Shown: positions 51,517 to 62,350 of the stretch, piece by piece | Layout of the letters: each line of letters opens with the position of its first letter | How positions within the stretch are numbered: position 1 is the first letter of the stretch | From: Patagioenas fasciata | Taxonomy: Eukaryota; Chordata; Aves; Columbiformes; Columbidae | Direction: 5' to 3' | Length of the DNA: 64,000 bases | Assembly: GCF_037038585.1 (NCBI RefSeq) | Contig: NC_092520.1 | Span: forward strand, 1,331,001 to 1,395,000 | The notes under the pieces: generated by a model | Database searches by the model: none | Told to the model about the DNA's origin: nothing | Seen by the model: the letters and a program-made list of their open reading frames with translations, nothing else | Translations under genes and position numbers: made by a program

Positions 51517-52661
51517 TCAGGGGGTGCCGGGCTGCGGAGGCGGCTGCAGGCTGGGGGTGCCGTGGGTGCGCTGGTGAGCCAGCATGAGCCTCTCCTTCCA
51601 AAACCGCTTCTCGCAGACACCGCACTGGAAGGGCTTGGCCTCTGCCTGCCCCCCTGCTGGGGACGGACCTGCCCTCTCCCACCAGACACCATTCAGCACA
51701 AGCCCTGGGCCCTGGTGAACACACTGGTGTCTCTTCAGGTGCTTCCTATACCTGAAGCTCTTGCCGCAGTCAGTGCAGGTGAAGGGCTTCTCCCCAGTGT
51801 GGATGCGCTGGTGGATGATGAGTTTATTCTTCTCCCTGAAGCTCTTGCCACAGTTGGTACAGGTGAAGAGCTTCTCCCCAGTGTGGATTTGCTGGTGGAT
51901 GATGAGGCTCTGGTCATACCTGAAGCTCTTGCCACAGTCAGAGCAGGTCAAAGGCTTCTCTCTGGTGAATAATGAGTTTCTTCTTATCCCTGAAGGTCTT
52001 GTTGCAGTTCATGCAAGCAAAGGGCTTCTCCCCTGTGTTGATACGCTGGTGGGTGATGAAGCTGTTTTTATACCTGAGGTTGTTGCCACAGTCATTGCAG
52101 GTGAAGGGCTTCTCCCCAGTGTGGATGCGCTGGTGGATGATGAGGCTCTGCTTCCCCTTGTAGCTCTTTCCACAGTTGGTGCAGGTGAAAGACTTGTCCC
52201 TGGTGGATGTGCTGGTGAATGATGAGGGCTGACTTCTCTTTGAAGTTCTTGCTATAGTCACCACAGGCAAAGGGCTTCTCACCATGGTGCACATGCTGGT
52301 GATTCAGCAGTCTCTGCTTGTAGATGAAGTCCTTGCCACAGTCAGAGCAGTGGAAGGGACGCTCACACATGTGGCTCCGCATATGGACATCCAGAGCCGA
52401 ATAGGTTTTGAAGCTCTTGTTGCACTTGGGGCATCTGGGGTGGCTCTTCTCTAATGGCTGGGGCTCTGGGAGGGAGGAGAGACGGTAAAGCCCCAAACAG
52501 ACCCCCTGGCTCCCACCTGGTTGACTGCAGGCTGAGCCCCCCTGACACCTCGTGCCCGCGTTTGGCATCCCCGGGAGCAGGGCGGTGGGTTCTGACAACA
52601 CCTCTGGGACCTGCTTGGTGTCCTTCTGTGTCCCTATCCAGGAGGAATAATCACTCACCAA
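51517..52661 (-). pseudogene. ZNF-D: frameshifted zinc-finger exon
   Basis: Remnant of a fourth minus-strand zinc-finger gene. It keeps the spacer ([15 protein letters not shown]), the odd first finger (CPKCNKSF) and about nine further fingers up to the shared [10 protein letters not shown] finger and TGA. Two small deletions break it: about 2 bp near 52203 and about 14 bp near 51960, so three frames are needed. One finger also has cysteine replaced by tyrosine (CGDYSKNF) and another lost a histidine (HQRINTGEKP). No KRAB exon, exon 2 or promoter lies upstream. A truncated product from 51951 would hold only four fingers. Best called a pseudogene. Confidence 0.85.
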
Positions 52662-52934
52662 GGGGAAGGGGTGGGCTCTCAGGCCTGGGAAGTCTCCTTA
52701 GATGGGTTGCTCTTCCAGCCAGTTTACCTACTTCTTGCAATTGGGCTTCCTTGTCCTCCATGCCAGGTCATTCCCCAGTCTCACATCACTGCTGCTGAGC
52801 AGTTAGAATTAGAACTTCCCCTTCAGGGGTCTTGCACTATCCCAAAAACTCCCGTGAACCCCAGCAGCAACACAAACTTCTGCCACTGATCACGGCGGTG
52901 CCGATCACCTCCGAGCCCATCCTGCCGGCACCCT

Positions 52935-53215
52935 CCCTGCCGCTACTGCTGGACGTGGCTGATCCCCCTGAGCCAGCTCTTCTCCAGGTGAACACCCCAG
53001 CTCTCCCAGCTGAGGATCCCCTCCCTCGGCCTGCTGGCCACGCTCCTCCTGATGCAGCCCAGGACACCTCTGCTCATGGCCAACGTGCTCATGGACCTTC
53101 TCTGCCGAGCTGCCTTCCAACCGGGTGGCCCTGGTCTGTGCTGGTGCCTGGGCTGGTTCCTCTGCACTTGTTGGACTTCATGAGGTTCCTCTCAGCCCAC
53201 TTCTCCAGCCCACTG
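52935..53215 (-). repeat. CR1 LINE 3' region
   Basis: Inverse of 29655-29935. Confidence 0.7.
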
Positions 53216-53289
53216 TTGCAGAATAACTTTAATCAAACTCAACATTTTAATGGTATTATATTATTTTAATGATATTCTTTTGTTTTAAT

Positions 53290-54154
53290 AACCTATTTTA
53301 GCACGAGTAGCCAAACTTAGCATGAGCAGCCAGGCTCGCTGGAATTCCAGGCCACATACTGTGGGCTTATCTTGACCTGGTTGCTTGGTGATGGGGGGCC
53401 TTTAAGACCAGTACCAGAGATAAAGAGGAAGCACTGTCAGCAGAGCCTGCAAACCATCTAGATAAGAACAGTAAAAAAGCTGCACGGAGGACAGAGAGAG
53501 ACCAATAAGAAAATAAAAGAAGCCCTGGGTTGCCTGGAGAACGAGGACAACCTCCAGGATGAGCTGCCCTGTGGCTGTGGCCATGACGGGAGGGCAGCTC
53601 CACATCCGTGGGGCTCTGTGTCATGTCCCCTCCATTCCGGGTGACTTGCTCTTGCTCTGTCCCTGCCAGCAGCTCCAGCGGGGGTCCTGCCCATGGGCAC
53701 GTCCTCACTGCCCAGCTGGCTGCCCAACAGCTTTGGGAAACCAGGGAGGCCCCAGCTGTCTGAGTGCCACCAGCTGTGCCGTCTCACAGAGGCTTGGGGA
53801 AGGAGCAGAGAGGGCCCAGGAAAGACGATCTGCCCAGGGAGCCCATGGAAGCCAGTGGGGCCACGGGGACAGGGCACCCATGCACGACACCTCCACTCTC
53901 ACCCTGTGCAGGAGGAGAAGGAAGAGACCCCGCTGCACCCCGGCCCCTCCGGCGGGACCCACAGGCAGCACCCCCTGCTCGGCCGGCGGGCAGGGCTGCC
54001 CAGCGCGGACAGGGGCAGGGCAGGGGCTGAGGGGCTGCGGCAGGCCCTGGGGGTCTCTCCCAGCACTCACCACGTCTCCAGGGCCAAAGTGGGTTTCCCC
54101 ACTCCTCCTGCTGCCTGGGGAAGCTACCGAGGGAGCAGATGGGGTGAGGGCCAG
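53290..54154. other. Unassigned GC-rich sequence before the ERV
   Basis: Open frames occur on both strands (for example 53693-54400 on plus, which runs into the LTR), and CCTGTGCAG at 53,910 could be an acceptor. I recognise no protein and no repeat, so no gene is called. Confidence 0.4.
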
Positions 54155-54490
54155 TGTGAAGGGGTTTCGTTAGAAGGAGATATGTTGTTGAATCAGTCAG
54201 GCCCAAAGGAATCTCAAGGCCACTTCAAGAAGCTGAGAACAGAATCTGCTGTGAGAAAGAGGGGCGTTTCTTCATTAACAGGGCCTCAGCATGGCGTGAG
54301 TCGTCGGACCTATCATCAGTGGGGCTCCAGCGTGTGGACTGCCCATGATACTCCTTTAGCGAATCCATGCTTGGAGCGTGGATTCGTGATTAGAGAATAG
54401 TTGCATATATAAGGAGACATGCTTCTGTAATAAATGGCTTTGGTGTGATTCACATTGAATCGGAGTGCTGAGTCCTTTATCGTTCCAACA
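54155..54490 (+). repeat. 5' LTR of the ERV
   Basis: Starts TGTGAAGGGGTTTCG and ends CGTTCCAACA. TATATAA at 54406-54412 and AATAAA at 54429-54434 are promoter and polyadenylation signals at the usual close spacing, which implies a very short R region. Confidence 0.92.
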
Positions 54491-54492
54491 AA

Positions 54493-54510
54493 TGGTGACC
54501 CCGACGTGAT
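54493..54510 (+). other. Primer-binding site, tRNA-Trp type
   Basis: TGGTGACCCCGACGTGAT, two bases after the 5' LTR. This 18-mer is complementary to the 3' end of tRNA-Trp, the primer used by avian alpharetroviruses. Confidence 0.9.
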
Positions 54511-54685
54511 ACTCCGAACGGCGTCTCACTAAGGTCGGGGAAAAGCCTGGAGCGGCCCAGCCGGAGGCGGCTCAGCTGGACTGAGAGCCAGGCGGAGACG
54601 TACGGACGTTCCGCGGATAAATTGTGTTGAAGAAGGCCCCGGGAAAGGTGAGCGGCTGGGAGCAGGAGGAGGGAAGAGTGAAGTT

Positions 54686-55741
54686 ATGGGGCAGAATATA
54701 TCCTCTGAGGAAGAAGCTATAGTTAAAATCCTCCTGCATATTCTCTCTATGAGAGGACTTAAATATGAAGAAAGTAACATACGTAGACTGTTGGTTTGTT
54801 GTAGAACTAACGGCTACCCGACAGAAGCTGAGAAAGCTTTTAAAATTGAACTTTGGGACGATATAGGGCAGAAATTATGGGATAAGGTTAGCGACGGAGA
54901 TAAAGAAGCTAAATCATTAGCGACTGCATGGAAGCTTATAATTTCCACCTTAAAAGAATTTAAGGCTGAGCGGGCTGCAGTTACTGGAATTTTTGCAGTG
55001 TTACAGCCTGATAAGAACTCTAAAAGTAACTGTGAAGCTTACCCAGTTCGTGTTTTCAATACCCTCCTTACTCCATCCCCTGTTGTGCCTTCGGCACCCC
55101 CAGTGATACAACAATCTGGGGCGGAGGGAGGAAAATTACCGAGTGGATGGCCTCCTGTACCATCACACGACCCTGGAGAGACCAAGAAGTCCAAAGAACT
55201 GGAGTCAGATAATTTGTCAAAAGGACTGGTGAAAGTTGAGAATGCTAAAGTCGTAGATAAGTGCAATATCAATTCTTTTACTGATTTGTGTCCGCCTTCA
55301 CCGCTTTCTATCCTTCTAACTCCTACAAGAGAACAGAAGGAGCCGCCGGATAAGAACTGGGCAAAAGAGCTGTGTGAAAGATCAGATCAGCTATTAGCGA
55401 GTGAATCCAACAGTCAGCAATATCAAGCTATGAGAGAGGTGCCTGAAACCAACAAAGCAGCCAAATCATTTGCAACTGTTAATCAGGGTCCCAATGAGAA
55501 TTACGTGCAATTTATTGACCACCTTCAAGAGACCATCAATAAGCAGATTGAAAACTTAGAAGTTAAGGAAGCACTGGTGTTGAAATTAGCAGTAGAAAAT
55601 GCTAATGTTTGCTATCAGCATGTTATTTGCGAGTTTTACAGTACATATTATGTGTTCCTGTGTACCGTCTCTCTGAAAATCAAGCAGCTTGTCAGGAATG
55701 TGAGTTCATTGTTTCACTGGTTGTTTTTAAGTGCGCCATAA
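54686..55741 (+). pseudogene. Truncated gag of the ERV
   Basis: Starts MGQN, a myristoylation-type N-terminus, 175 bp after the primer site. It encodes a matrix-like domain, a proline- and serine-rich linker, and the beginning of the capsid C-terminal region with the major homology region (QGPNENYVQFIDHLQE). Soon after, near 55610, homology to Gag is lost and the frame closes at 55741. The N-terminal capsid looks shortened, and nucleocapsid with its CCHC knuckles is absent. The product could not assemble particles alone. Confidence 0.8.
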
Positions 55742-56225
55742 AACCTTCTGCCCACTCTTCCCACTCAGGCTGCAAGCAGCCCTGTGCTTCCCCCCCGCCT
55801 CCCCCCCGCCCCCCAAGGTTTTTACTTGCAAGATGGGGTCACGAATGACTGTTTTCAGTTGTGTTCCTAAAAAATCGGTATTGGGAGGTGTTTTAAAACA
55901 TAGGAAAGCACTCGGACAAGAAATCATTAGATCATTTCAGACAGTTTTTTTTACAGGCGGGGCGATTTGAACTTCAACAACCTGAGAGAGACTTAACTGA
56001 TAACACACAGGTCAGAAAACTTGTTAAAGTCTGCAAGATGCTTTCCTTATTAACCTGTTTCCTTTGTGGGTATCTGTTTAAGCATGTTGCAATTTTGATA
56101 GGTCTTTGTTACATGGTACGATAAGTTCACAGTCTGTTAAATCATGAGATTCCGTTGACTCAAAATGTGCATTTTGTGATAATACAGAAGAACATGAGTA
56201 ATTTCGTTCTTTACTGCATGAATGT
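55742..56225 (+). other. Non-gag, non-pro insert in the ERV
   Basis: Starts with a C-rich tract (55787-55815), then a small frame with ATG at 55833 ending at 55970 that resembles the beginning of another retrovirus-type gag (MGS, then a VLGGVLKH stretch). The rest is AT-rich with stops. It replaces nucleocapsid and most of the protease. Identity uncertain. Confidence 0.4.
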
Positions 56226-56310
56226 GATGTCTATCCCTGTTTCTCTATTAGGACGGGATGTGTTAGGACAACTAGGAGCAACTCTGGTGACAAAACAACA
56301 GCGTTTCTAG
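56226..56310 (+). pseudogene. C-terminal protease remnant
   Basis: The last codons, with GRDVLGQLGA, resemble the C-terminus of a retroviral aspartic protease; the DTG active site is absent. It ends in TAG at 56308-56310, and the pol frame is already open before this point in the -1 frame, the usual pro-pol frameshift layout. Confidence 0.65.
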
Positions 56311-58955
56311 AAGCGGCCATTGATGATGGGCGACCAGTACTGAAATTACAGTGGAAAAATGATGATCCAGTATGGGTAAATCAATGGCCGCTCAGTAAAG
56401 AAAAACTCGCCCATGTCGAAGAGCTAGTACAGGAACAGCTTGAAAAAGGGCATTTAGAGCCGTCTACAAGTCCCTGGAATACTCCTGTGTTTACTATTCA
56501 GAAAAAATCAAAGAAATGGAGGTTGTTACATGATCTTCGAAAAATTAATGATACCATGGAAGACATGGGAGCATTACAGCCGGGATTACCATCCCCTGTC
56601 ATGATTCCAGAAAACTGGCAGATCTTAATAATTGACTTGAAAGATTGTTTTTTCACCATTGCTTTGCATCCTGATAACTGTAAACGTTTTGCATTTTCCA
56701 TAAATTCTGTAAATAAGGCTGAACCTGTGAAAAGGTACCCATGGGTAGTTTTGCCACAGAGAATGAAAAATTCCCCAACTATGTGTCAAATTTATGTAGC
56801 TTGGGCCTTGCAATCAGTCAGAAAATCTCATCCTGAGTTAGTGATTTACCACTACATGGATGACATATTAATAGCTGGGGAAACTGTTTCGACTGATTTG
56901 TTGATAAATGAAGTATCTGATACATTGCAGCATAGAGGATTGCTAATTGCTCCAGAAAAGGTACAAATTCAACCAGCGTGGAAATATCTTGGTTGGGAAA
57001 TTTCTCAGTCCACAGTGAAACCTCAGAAAATAGTATGTCGGCCTGTCATTCAATCCTTAAATGATGTGCAGAAACTAGTGGGTGATCTGAATTGGGTCCG
57101 GAGCATTTGTGGGATCACTAATGAGGATTTAGCTCCAATTGTAAAACTGCTAAAAGGGGATAGTGACATTAGCTCTCCTAGAACGCTTACTGCTGAGGCG
57201 GATGCTGCTCTGGAAAAGGTTATGTCCAAACTTGTAAAAGCTTTCAGCCATAGGTGGAACCCAGATTATGTAATCGGACTACTAATTGTAAACAATACTA
57301 ACCATCCTTTTGCTCTCATAATGCAATGGACAACTGGTAAGGAGCCGTTAAAGATCTTAGAGTGGGTGTTTTTGCATTTTCGACTCAAACGAACCATTAC
57401 AACCAGGGTTGAGGTCTTTGCTCAGCTTATAATGAAAGGTAGGCGGAGAATAGTCGAAATTTCAGGGGCTGAGCCTGCATATATCATTGTTCCCCTCGTT
57501 TCAGAATATTTACAGTGGGCTTTGCAGAACTCCTTACCTTTTCAGATTGCGTTATTAAATTCTCAAGTTTTAATTAAGACATTTTCCCCTCCACACAAGT
57601 TAATGTCAGTTTTGAATATGGGATCAATGGAGGAGGGTCCCCCTCTTCTCTCAGAATTTCCTGTTAAAGGACCCACAGTGTTCACTGACGCAGGGGGTAA
57701 AATGCAGAAAGCAGCAATTACATGGAAAACAGATGGAAAATGGCACGATGTGATACTAACTGACCTGAAAGGATCGACTCAGCATTTGGAACTCAGGGCT
57801 GTAATAGAAGTGTTTATCAGATTTGCTCATAGCCCAGTGAATATTGTTTGTGATTCTTTGTATGTGGTAGGTGTGGTAGCTCGCATTGAAAGATCATTGC
57901 TCAAAGAGGTTCAGGATGCACAACTGATGTCTTTGTTCAAGCAACTATGGTTGTTGATCGAAGAGAGGCAACACCGATACTTCATAACACATATCCGTAG
58001 TCATCTGACAATTCAAGGCGATTTAGCTGAAGGAAACAGCCGAGCTGATTTTCTTGTATCTCCTGCCTTGGTTCCACCTCCAATAGATAGGTTTGGGCAA
58101 GCACTACACTCTCATAGTTTCCTCCATCAGTCTGCTCAGGTCTTACAGCGGCAATTTTCATTGTCCGAAAGTGAAGCCCGAGGTACTGTTAAAAGCTGTG
58201 CAGATTGTCAGCGCATCTCAGTAGGGCTGGGTGCAGGAGTCAATCCAAGAGGATTAGGAGCCTTGGAATTGTGGCAAATGGACGTTACACATATCCCTGA
58301 ATTTGGCAGGCTGAAGTATGTGCATATGTCTATTGATACATATTCTTTCGCCATATGGGCCACTGCTCAGACTGGTGAAACTAGTTCACATGTGCAACGA
58401 CATTTACGTTCTGCTTTTGCAGCTTTGGGAGTTCCTGCACAGGTCAAGACAGACAATGCACCTGGTTATATCGCCAAAGCTACTGCCACCTTTTTTCAAT
58501 TGTGGGGTGTTAAGCACATTACAGGGATACCAAATTCTCCTACTGGTCAGGCCTTGGTAGAAAGGATGAATCGAACTCTCAAGCATCAGCTTGACAAACA
58601 AAAAGGGGGAACTGACTGTACTACTCCACATGACAGACTAAGCAAAGCATTATATGTCTTGAACTTTTTACGCCTTCCGCAAGGGTTCAACATTCCACCT
58701 ATGATTTGTCATGGAACAAGCTTAAAAGGACACTTGACAGACCTTAGAGAAAATCAGTGTCAGGTCAAAATACGCAATGGAGTTACTGGTGAATGGGAGG
58801 GTCCTTTCCAATTAATAACTTGGGGAAAGGGTTATGCTTGTGTCATTACAGACCAAGGATCAAAATGGATTCCTGCGAAATGGATCAAGCCATGGCTGAA
58901 TAAAGACAACAAAGATTCGACAGATGCAGAAGGACAGGAGGGAGATAAGTTGTGA
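56256..58955 (+). CDS. ERV Pol: RT, RNase H, integrase
   Basis: One uninterrupted frame of about 900 codons with no initiator of its own; pol would be made by -1 frameshift from the protease frame. Reverse transcriptase: catalytic YMDD at 56853-56864 and the upstream aspartate in LIIDLKDCFF. RNase H: TVFTDAGG, ELRAVIEV, VCDSLY and NSRADFLV supply the acidic residues. Integrase: a zinc-binding HHCC-like segment ending SCADCQ, then the three acidic catalytic sites in WQMDVTH, KTDNAPGY and QALVERMN, and a C-terminal segment ending WIPAKWIKPW. No stop or frameshift was seen, which is notable since gag and env are defective. Described only as found; function untested. Confidence 0.88.
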   Translation, partial: GCVRTTRSNSGDKTTAFLEAAIDDGRPVLKLQWKNDDPVWVNQWPLSKEKLAHVEELVQEQLEKGHLEPSTSPWNTPVFTIQKKSKKWRLLHDLRKINDTMEDMGALQPGLPSPVMIPENWQILIIDLKDCFFTIALHPDNCKRFAFSINSVNKAEPVKRYPWVVLPQRMKNSPTMCQIYVAWALQSVRKSHPELVIYHYMDDILIAGETVSTDLLINEVSDTLQHRGLLIAPEKVQIQPAWKYLGWEISQSTVKPQKIVCRPVIQSLNDVQKLVGDLNWVRSICGITNEDLAPIVKLLKGDSDISSPRTLTAEADAALEKVMSKLVKAFSHRWNPDYVIGLLIVNNTNHPFALIMQWTTGKEPLKILEWVFLHFRLKRTITTRVEVFAQLIMKGRRRIVEISGAEPAYIIVPLVSEYLQWALQNSLPFQIALLNSQVLIKTFSPPHKLMSVLNMGSMEEGPPLLSEFPVKGPTVFTDAGGKMQKAAITWKTDGKWHDVILTDLKGSTQHLELRAVIEVFIRFAHSPVNIVCDSLYVVGVVARIERSLLKEVQDAQLMSLFKQLWLLIEERQHRYFITHIRSHLTIQGDLAEGNSRADFLVSPALVPPPIDRFGQALHSHSFLHQSAQVLQRQFSLSESEARGTVKSCADCQRISVGLGAGVNPRGLGALELWQMDVTHIPEFGRLKYVHMSIDTYSFAIWATAQTGETSSHVQRHLRSAFAALGVPAQVKTDNAPGYIAKATATFFQLWGVKHITGIPNSPTGQALVERMNRTLKHQLDKQKGGTDCTTPHDRLSKALYVLNFLRLPQGFNIPPMICHGTSLKGHLTDLRENQCQVKIRNGVTGEWEGPFQLITWGKGYACVITDQGSKWIPAKWIKPWLNKDNKDSTDAEGQEGDKL

Positions 58956-59647
58956 GAATTGTCTCAAATGTAAACCATGAATTCTTATTCAGTGTTATAG
59001 ATGCTCTTAGACTCAGTGGTCTAAAAGCTTATTAGTAAACAGATAAGGTACCTTCCATAGAGAATGCTAATTTGAACAGATAGTAAGAGTTCCAAAAGGG
59101 TGATATTACAATTAGATAATCTATGCATAGATAAGGTAAAAGTATAAGTTATTTCTACCATGGTAACCTAATTTAGCAACTGGTAAGGTTTTAAAAGAGA
59201 TATTAAGATTAAGCTATAGATCTTTTAAATAGGTTAATATAAGTTTTAAGATATTAATTCAATAATTAGCATATGAATAGGTTAATATAAGTTTTAAGAT
59301 ATTAAGTCAATAATTAGCATATGCTGATGGTATTAAGTACGTTACTCTATAAACTGCGCAGTTATAGATCTTTTAGGAATTTAAGAGAATATGTTGTATT
59401 AAGTTGTCTGACTATTCTAAAATAGTGCATTGGTAAGGTTGTCATAAGTAGAATTAAGGCTTTATATATGATATGAAGGTTTGAGTATAAGCAGATAGTT
59501 GTTTAATCTTATTAAGTAAGGTTTAGCTACATTATATGTAATTGTAATTATGTTGTTAATCACGTGTCCTATGTTGCAGTGTATTTCAAAGACGATTCAG
59601 CATGCTGTTTAAGGGGCCTGACTAGTTCAAGAACAAAAAGGGGGAAT
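58956..59647 (+). other. AT-rich non-coding 3' region of the ERV
   Basis: The place expected for env holds about 690 bp of AT-rich sequence without a frame. It contains a 48-bp direct tandem duplication (59228-59275 and 59276-59323, one or two differences) and the polypurine tract AAAAAGGGGG at 59635-59644 just before the 3' LTR. Confidence 0.8.
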
Positions 59648-59983
59648 TGTGAAGGGGTTTCGTTAGAAGGAGATATGTTGTTGAATTAGTCAGGCCCAAA
59701 GGAATCTCAAGGCCACTTCAAGAAGCTGAGAACAGAATCTGCTGTGAGAAAGAGGGGCGTTTCTTCATTAACAGGGCCTCAGCATGGCGTGAGTCGACGG
59801 ACCTATCATCGGTGGGGCTCCAGCGTGTGGACTGCCCATGATACTCCTTTAGCGAATCCATCCTTGGAGCGTGGATTCGTGATTAGAGAATAGTTGCATA
59901 TATAAGGAGACATGCTTCTGTAATAAATGGCTTTGGCGTGATTCACATTGAATCGGAGTGCTGAGTCCTTTATCGTTCCAACA
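59648..59983 (+). repeat. 3' LTR of the ERV
   Basis: 336 bp, same length as the 5' LTR with five substitutions and no indels. Followed by GGCTAG. Confidence 0.92.
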
Positions 59984-60919
59984 GGCTAGCAGCCCCACAA
60001 TGGCCCCGGCTGGTCGGGGCCATCTTGAGATAGCAGTGGGTGCTCATCCTGGACACACACGAGCAGAACTCTGCCTTGTTCTCCACCCTCCTGCAGAACA
60101 AACAGGAACAGATATGATGACTTAACAGCCAAAGGCACCTCTGAGTGAGCTCTGCAGGGAGGAACTGCAGCAGCAGCACACGCTAGAAATCACCAAAGGA
60201 AATGATGATGGCTCGTCATAGAGAACTCTCTGCTGAGGGCCACCAAGGCACCTGTTTGTCAGCCCAGCAGGGAATTGTGTGACATTTGCTGCCTTCCAGG
60301 TGCTGAGGTCTGGGATGCTACAACTTGTTAGGAACTTGGGCCATTATCCATTATTGCTGTTTCACGTGGGCTAAAGTGTCAGGGCAATGTGGAACCTGGG
60401 CAGAACCAAGCAAGGCTGCAAAACATTAGGGGTGCAGTTCAAAGGGATGAGTGCTCAAGTTATCGTTTCTGTTTTCCCCAGTCAGAGGAAAGGGTGCAGG
60501 CAGGAGCAGACACATTAGGTGAGTCAACACTTGGCTACTTGGCTGGCGCTGCCACCGGGGTTGTGGCTTTCACGATGATGGGACGCACAGTGATGACTCT
60601 GACCTGCGAGGGGGAGACGGGACCCGTCCGAGTAGAAAAGGCAAAGGAATGTTTGCCAACAGCCACCCTGCCTGATCCCCCCGGTATGTCCCGCCGTGTC
60701 TCGGTGCCCCCCGCTCCCAGGACTCCATTTCCCGGCATGCCTTGCGCCACCCAGCTCCCCCGCCGGGCGCTCTCCCGGTCACCCGCCCGGTGACCGCACG
60801 GCCCCCTCGTTCCGGCTGCCGCCCGCCCCCGAGCCACCCCCGGCCTGGTGGGACCCGGCACCAGCGTCGCGCCCCCCGCAGCTTCGGGCAGCGGCGGCTG
60901 CAGCACCGGCGGGGTGAGG
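59984..60919. other. Spacer before ZNF-E, no gene seen
   Basis: A plus-strand open frame at 60389-60793 and overlapping minus-strand frames were examined. None has a recognisable domain, and their length follows from rising GC content toward the CpG island. Confidence 0.45.
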
Positions 60920-61380
60920 CACCCGTGAGGCCAGGGCTGGCGGGCAGGGCCAGGGGCCGCAAGGACACAGCGGTGCTGCCGGTGCCCGCCCCCCCGAGCC
61001 GAGCGGGGCGGAGCGGCAGGACTACACCTCCCGTGCTGCACCGGCGGCGGGCGGCCCTCCCGGGCTGACGCTGCCGGCGGCTCCCGGCGCCGCCTTTGTC
61101 CGTGCCGGGCTGGCGGCGCGGCCCCGGCGCAGGTAGGGGCGGCGGGCGGCCCCGGGAGGGGACCCCGGCCCCGACGGCCTCTCCCGTGCTCTCCCCTCCG
61201 CCGGCCGCCCCCCAGCCCTGCCGGACCCCCCCGGACTCCCCTTAGGGCCCGGCTCCCCCCGGCGCTCCGGCCTTTCCCCGGCTCGCCGCGTGGCCCCCGT
61301 GCAACGCGGACACGCTGCTCCGTGTCCCAGCCGCCCGGGCCCCCTGGATCCGGCCCTGGCGGCTCCGGCTGCCCCTCTTG
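60920..61380 (+). promoter_or_regulatory. CpG-island promoter and exon 1 of ZNF-E
   Basis: Inverted, nearly identical copy of the promoters at 28960-29434 and 46780-47265. Donor CGCAG/GTAGGG at 61132-61133 ends a non-coding first exon. Homology is cut at 61385 by the LTR insertion and resumes after 62156. Confidence 0.75.
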
Positions 61381-61389
61381 TGGTGTAGG

Positions 61390-62151
61390 CGTCCTGGTTT
61401 TGTTAAAAACAAGACCAGTTCTCTTTTAGTGATTTTTTCCTTTTTAGCTACATTCCTCTAGGTGGCTCTACTTCTCTGGATTTTTGCCCGCATGTTTTTC
61501 CTCGGATGCTGCACTCGGTGCGGTAAGAGACCAACGGAGCGCTGAGGAAGCTCATGTTTGCATTTATTACTATGATAGCCAAGAAAGACTGATAAGTTTT
61601 CCCACGTTTTGCTGTGAGAGGGGCGGGTTCAGAGAGGGGTGGACGGAACACGTGACTTAAATTGTCCAATTGACTATTCCATCCCATGATCGTCATACCC
61701 CCTATATAAGAGCGTGATGACGAGGCTCTTTTGGCTCTTTGATCATGGTCGGCATCTAGAGAGGACCTTGTCTGTCTGTCTGAGATTCTACAGGACTCAG
61801 GCCCTGCATCCCTGCAGCCACTTTCTGGTTTGCCCGAGACATCTGGGGGCTGGAGCTGCAGCTGCTGGAGCCGCCAGCTCCACACGCCCAGCTCTGCCAC
61901 TGCTGGAGTGACGCCACCTCCACATTGAGCATTCAAGATTGATTTTGTATATTTTGTATATATATTTTCTATTTATTAGTAGCATCAGTCAAACCCTTTA
62001 AAACTTTCCAACTTGAAGTCTTAAGTCTCTTTTCCTTCCCTGTTGTCTTCCCTATCATCTTTCTGATCTAGAGGAGAGGGGTGATGGGAGGTAGGGAGGT
62101 AACAGGTAGCGTCTGCCAAGGTTTTTTGCCACCTTGCCTTAAACGGTGACA
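61390..62151 (+). mobile_element. Solo LTR in ZNF-E intron 1
   Basis: 762 bp from CGTCCTGGTTTTGTT (first T changed to C) to GGTGACA, flanked by GTAGG at 61385-61389 and 62152-62156. TATATAA at 61703-61709 is in plus orientation, the same as ZNF-E. A 5-bp duplication fits ERVL-like (class III) integration. ZNF-A and ZNF-C lack it. Confidence 0.88.
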
Positions 62152-62350
62152 GTAGGGGAGCAAGATTTGGGTACTCGGGAGCTTCCAAAACTCTTCGTGG
62201 CTCTTTCTCAGCTTTGCCTCGAGCTTGCACGATGCTATTTGGGTCGATCCTTTTCCCGTAGCTGTGAAGGCTCAGGGTGCAGGGAAGGCAGCTGTGGGCA
62301 GGTGAGAGAACTTGTGCCCCTGATTTTTCATGAAAATGTTGTGCTTGCAG

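Larger units (their letters stand above)
54155..59983 (+). mobile_element. Env-less endogenous retrovirus, class II-like
   Basis: 5.8-kb provirus with two 336-bp LTRs (54155-54490 and 59648-59983) bounded by TG and CA, and flanked by GGCCAG and GGCTAG (6-bp target duplication with one change). Order: LTR, tRNA-Trp-type primer site, truncated gag, protease remnant, RT-RNase H-integrase, non-coding AT-rich stretch, polypurine tract, LTR. The LTRs differ at five positions that I could count (1.5%). No env frame is present. The primer site matches the alpharetrovirus type; the Gag and Pol style is alpha/betaretrovirus-like. It cannot be infectious as it stands. Confidence 0.9.

Noticed and set aside
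53693-54400. 235-residue plus-strand frame running into the ERV 5' LTR
   Set aside because: No recognisable domain; the end is fixed by the LTR, so a real gene would have to be interrupted, and I could not show one.
60389-60793. 134-residue frame upstream of the ZNF-E CpG island
   Set aside because: Possible divergent gene, but no domain, splice or repeat evidence supports it.
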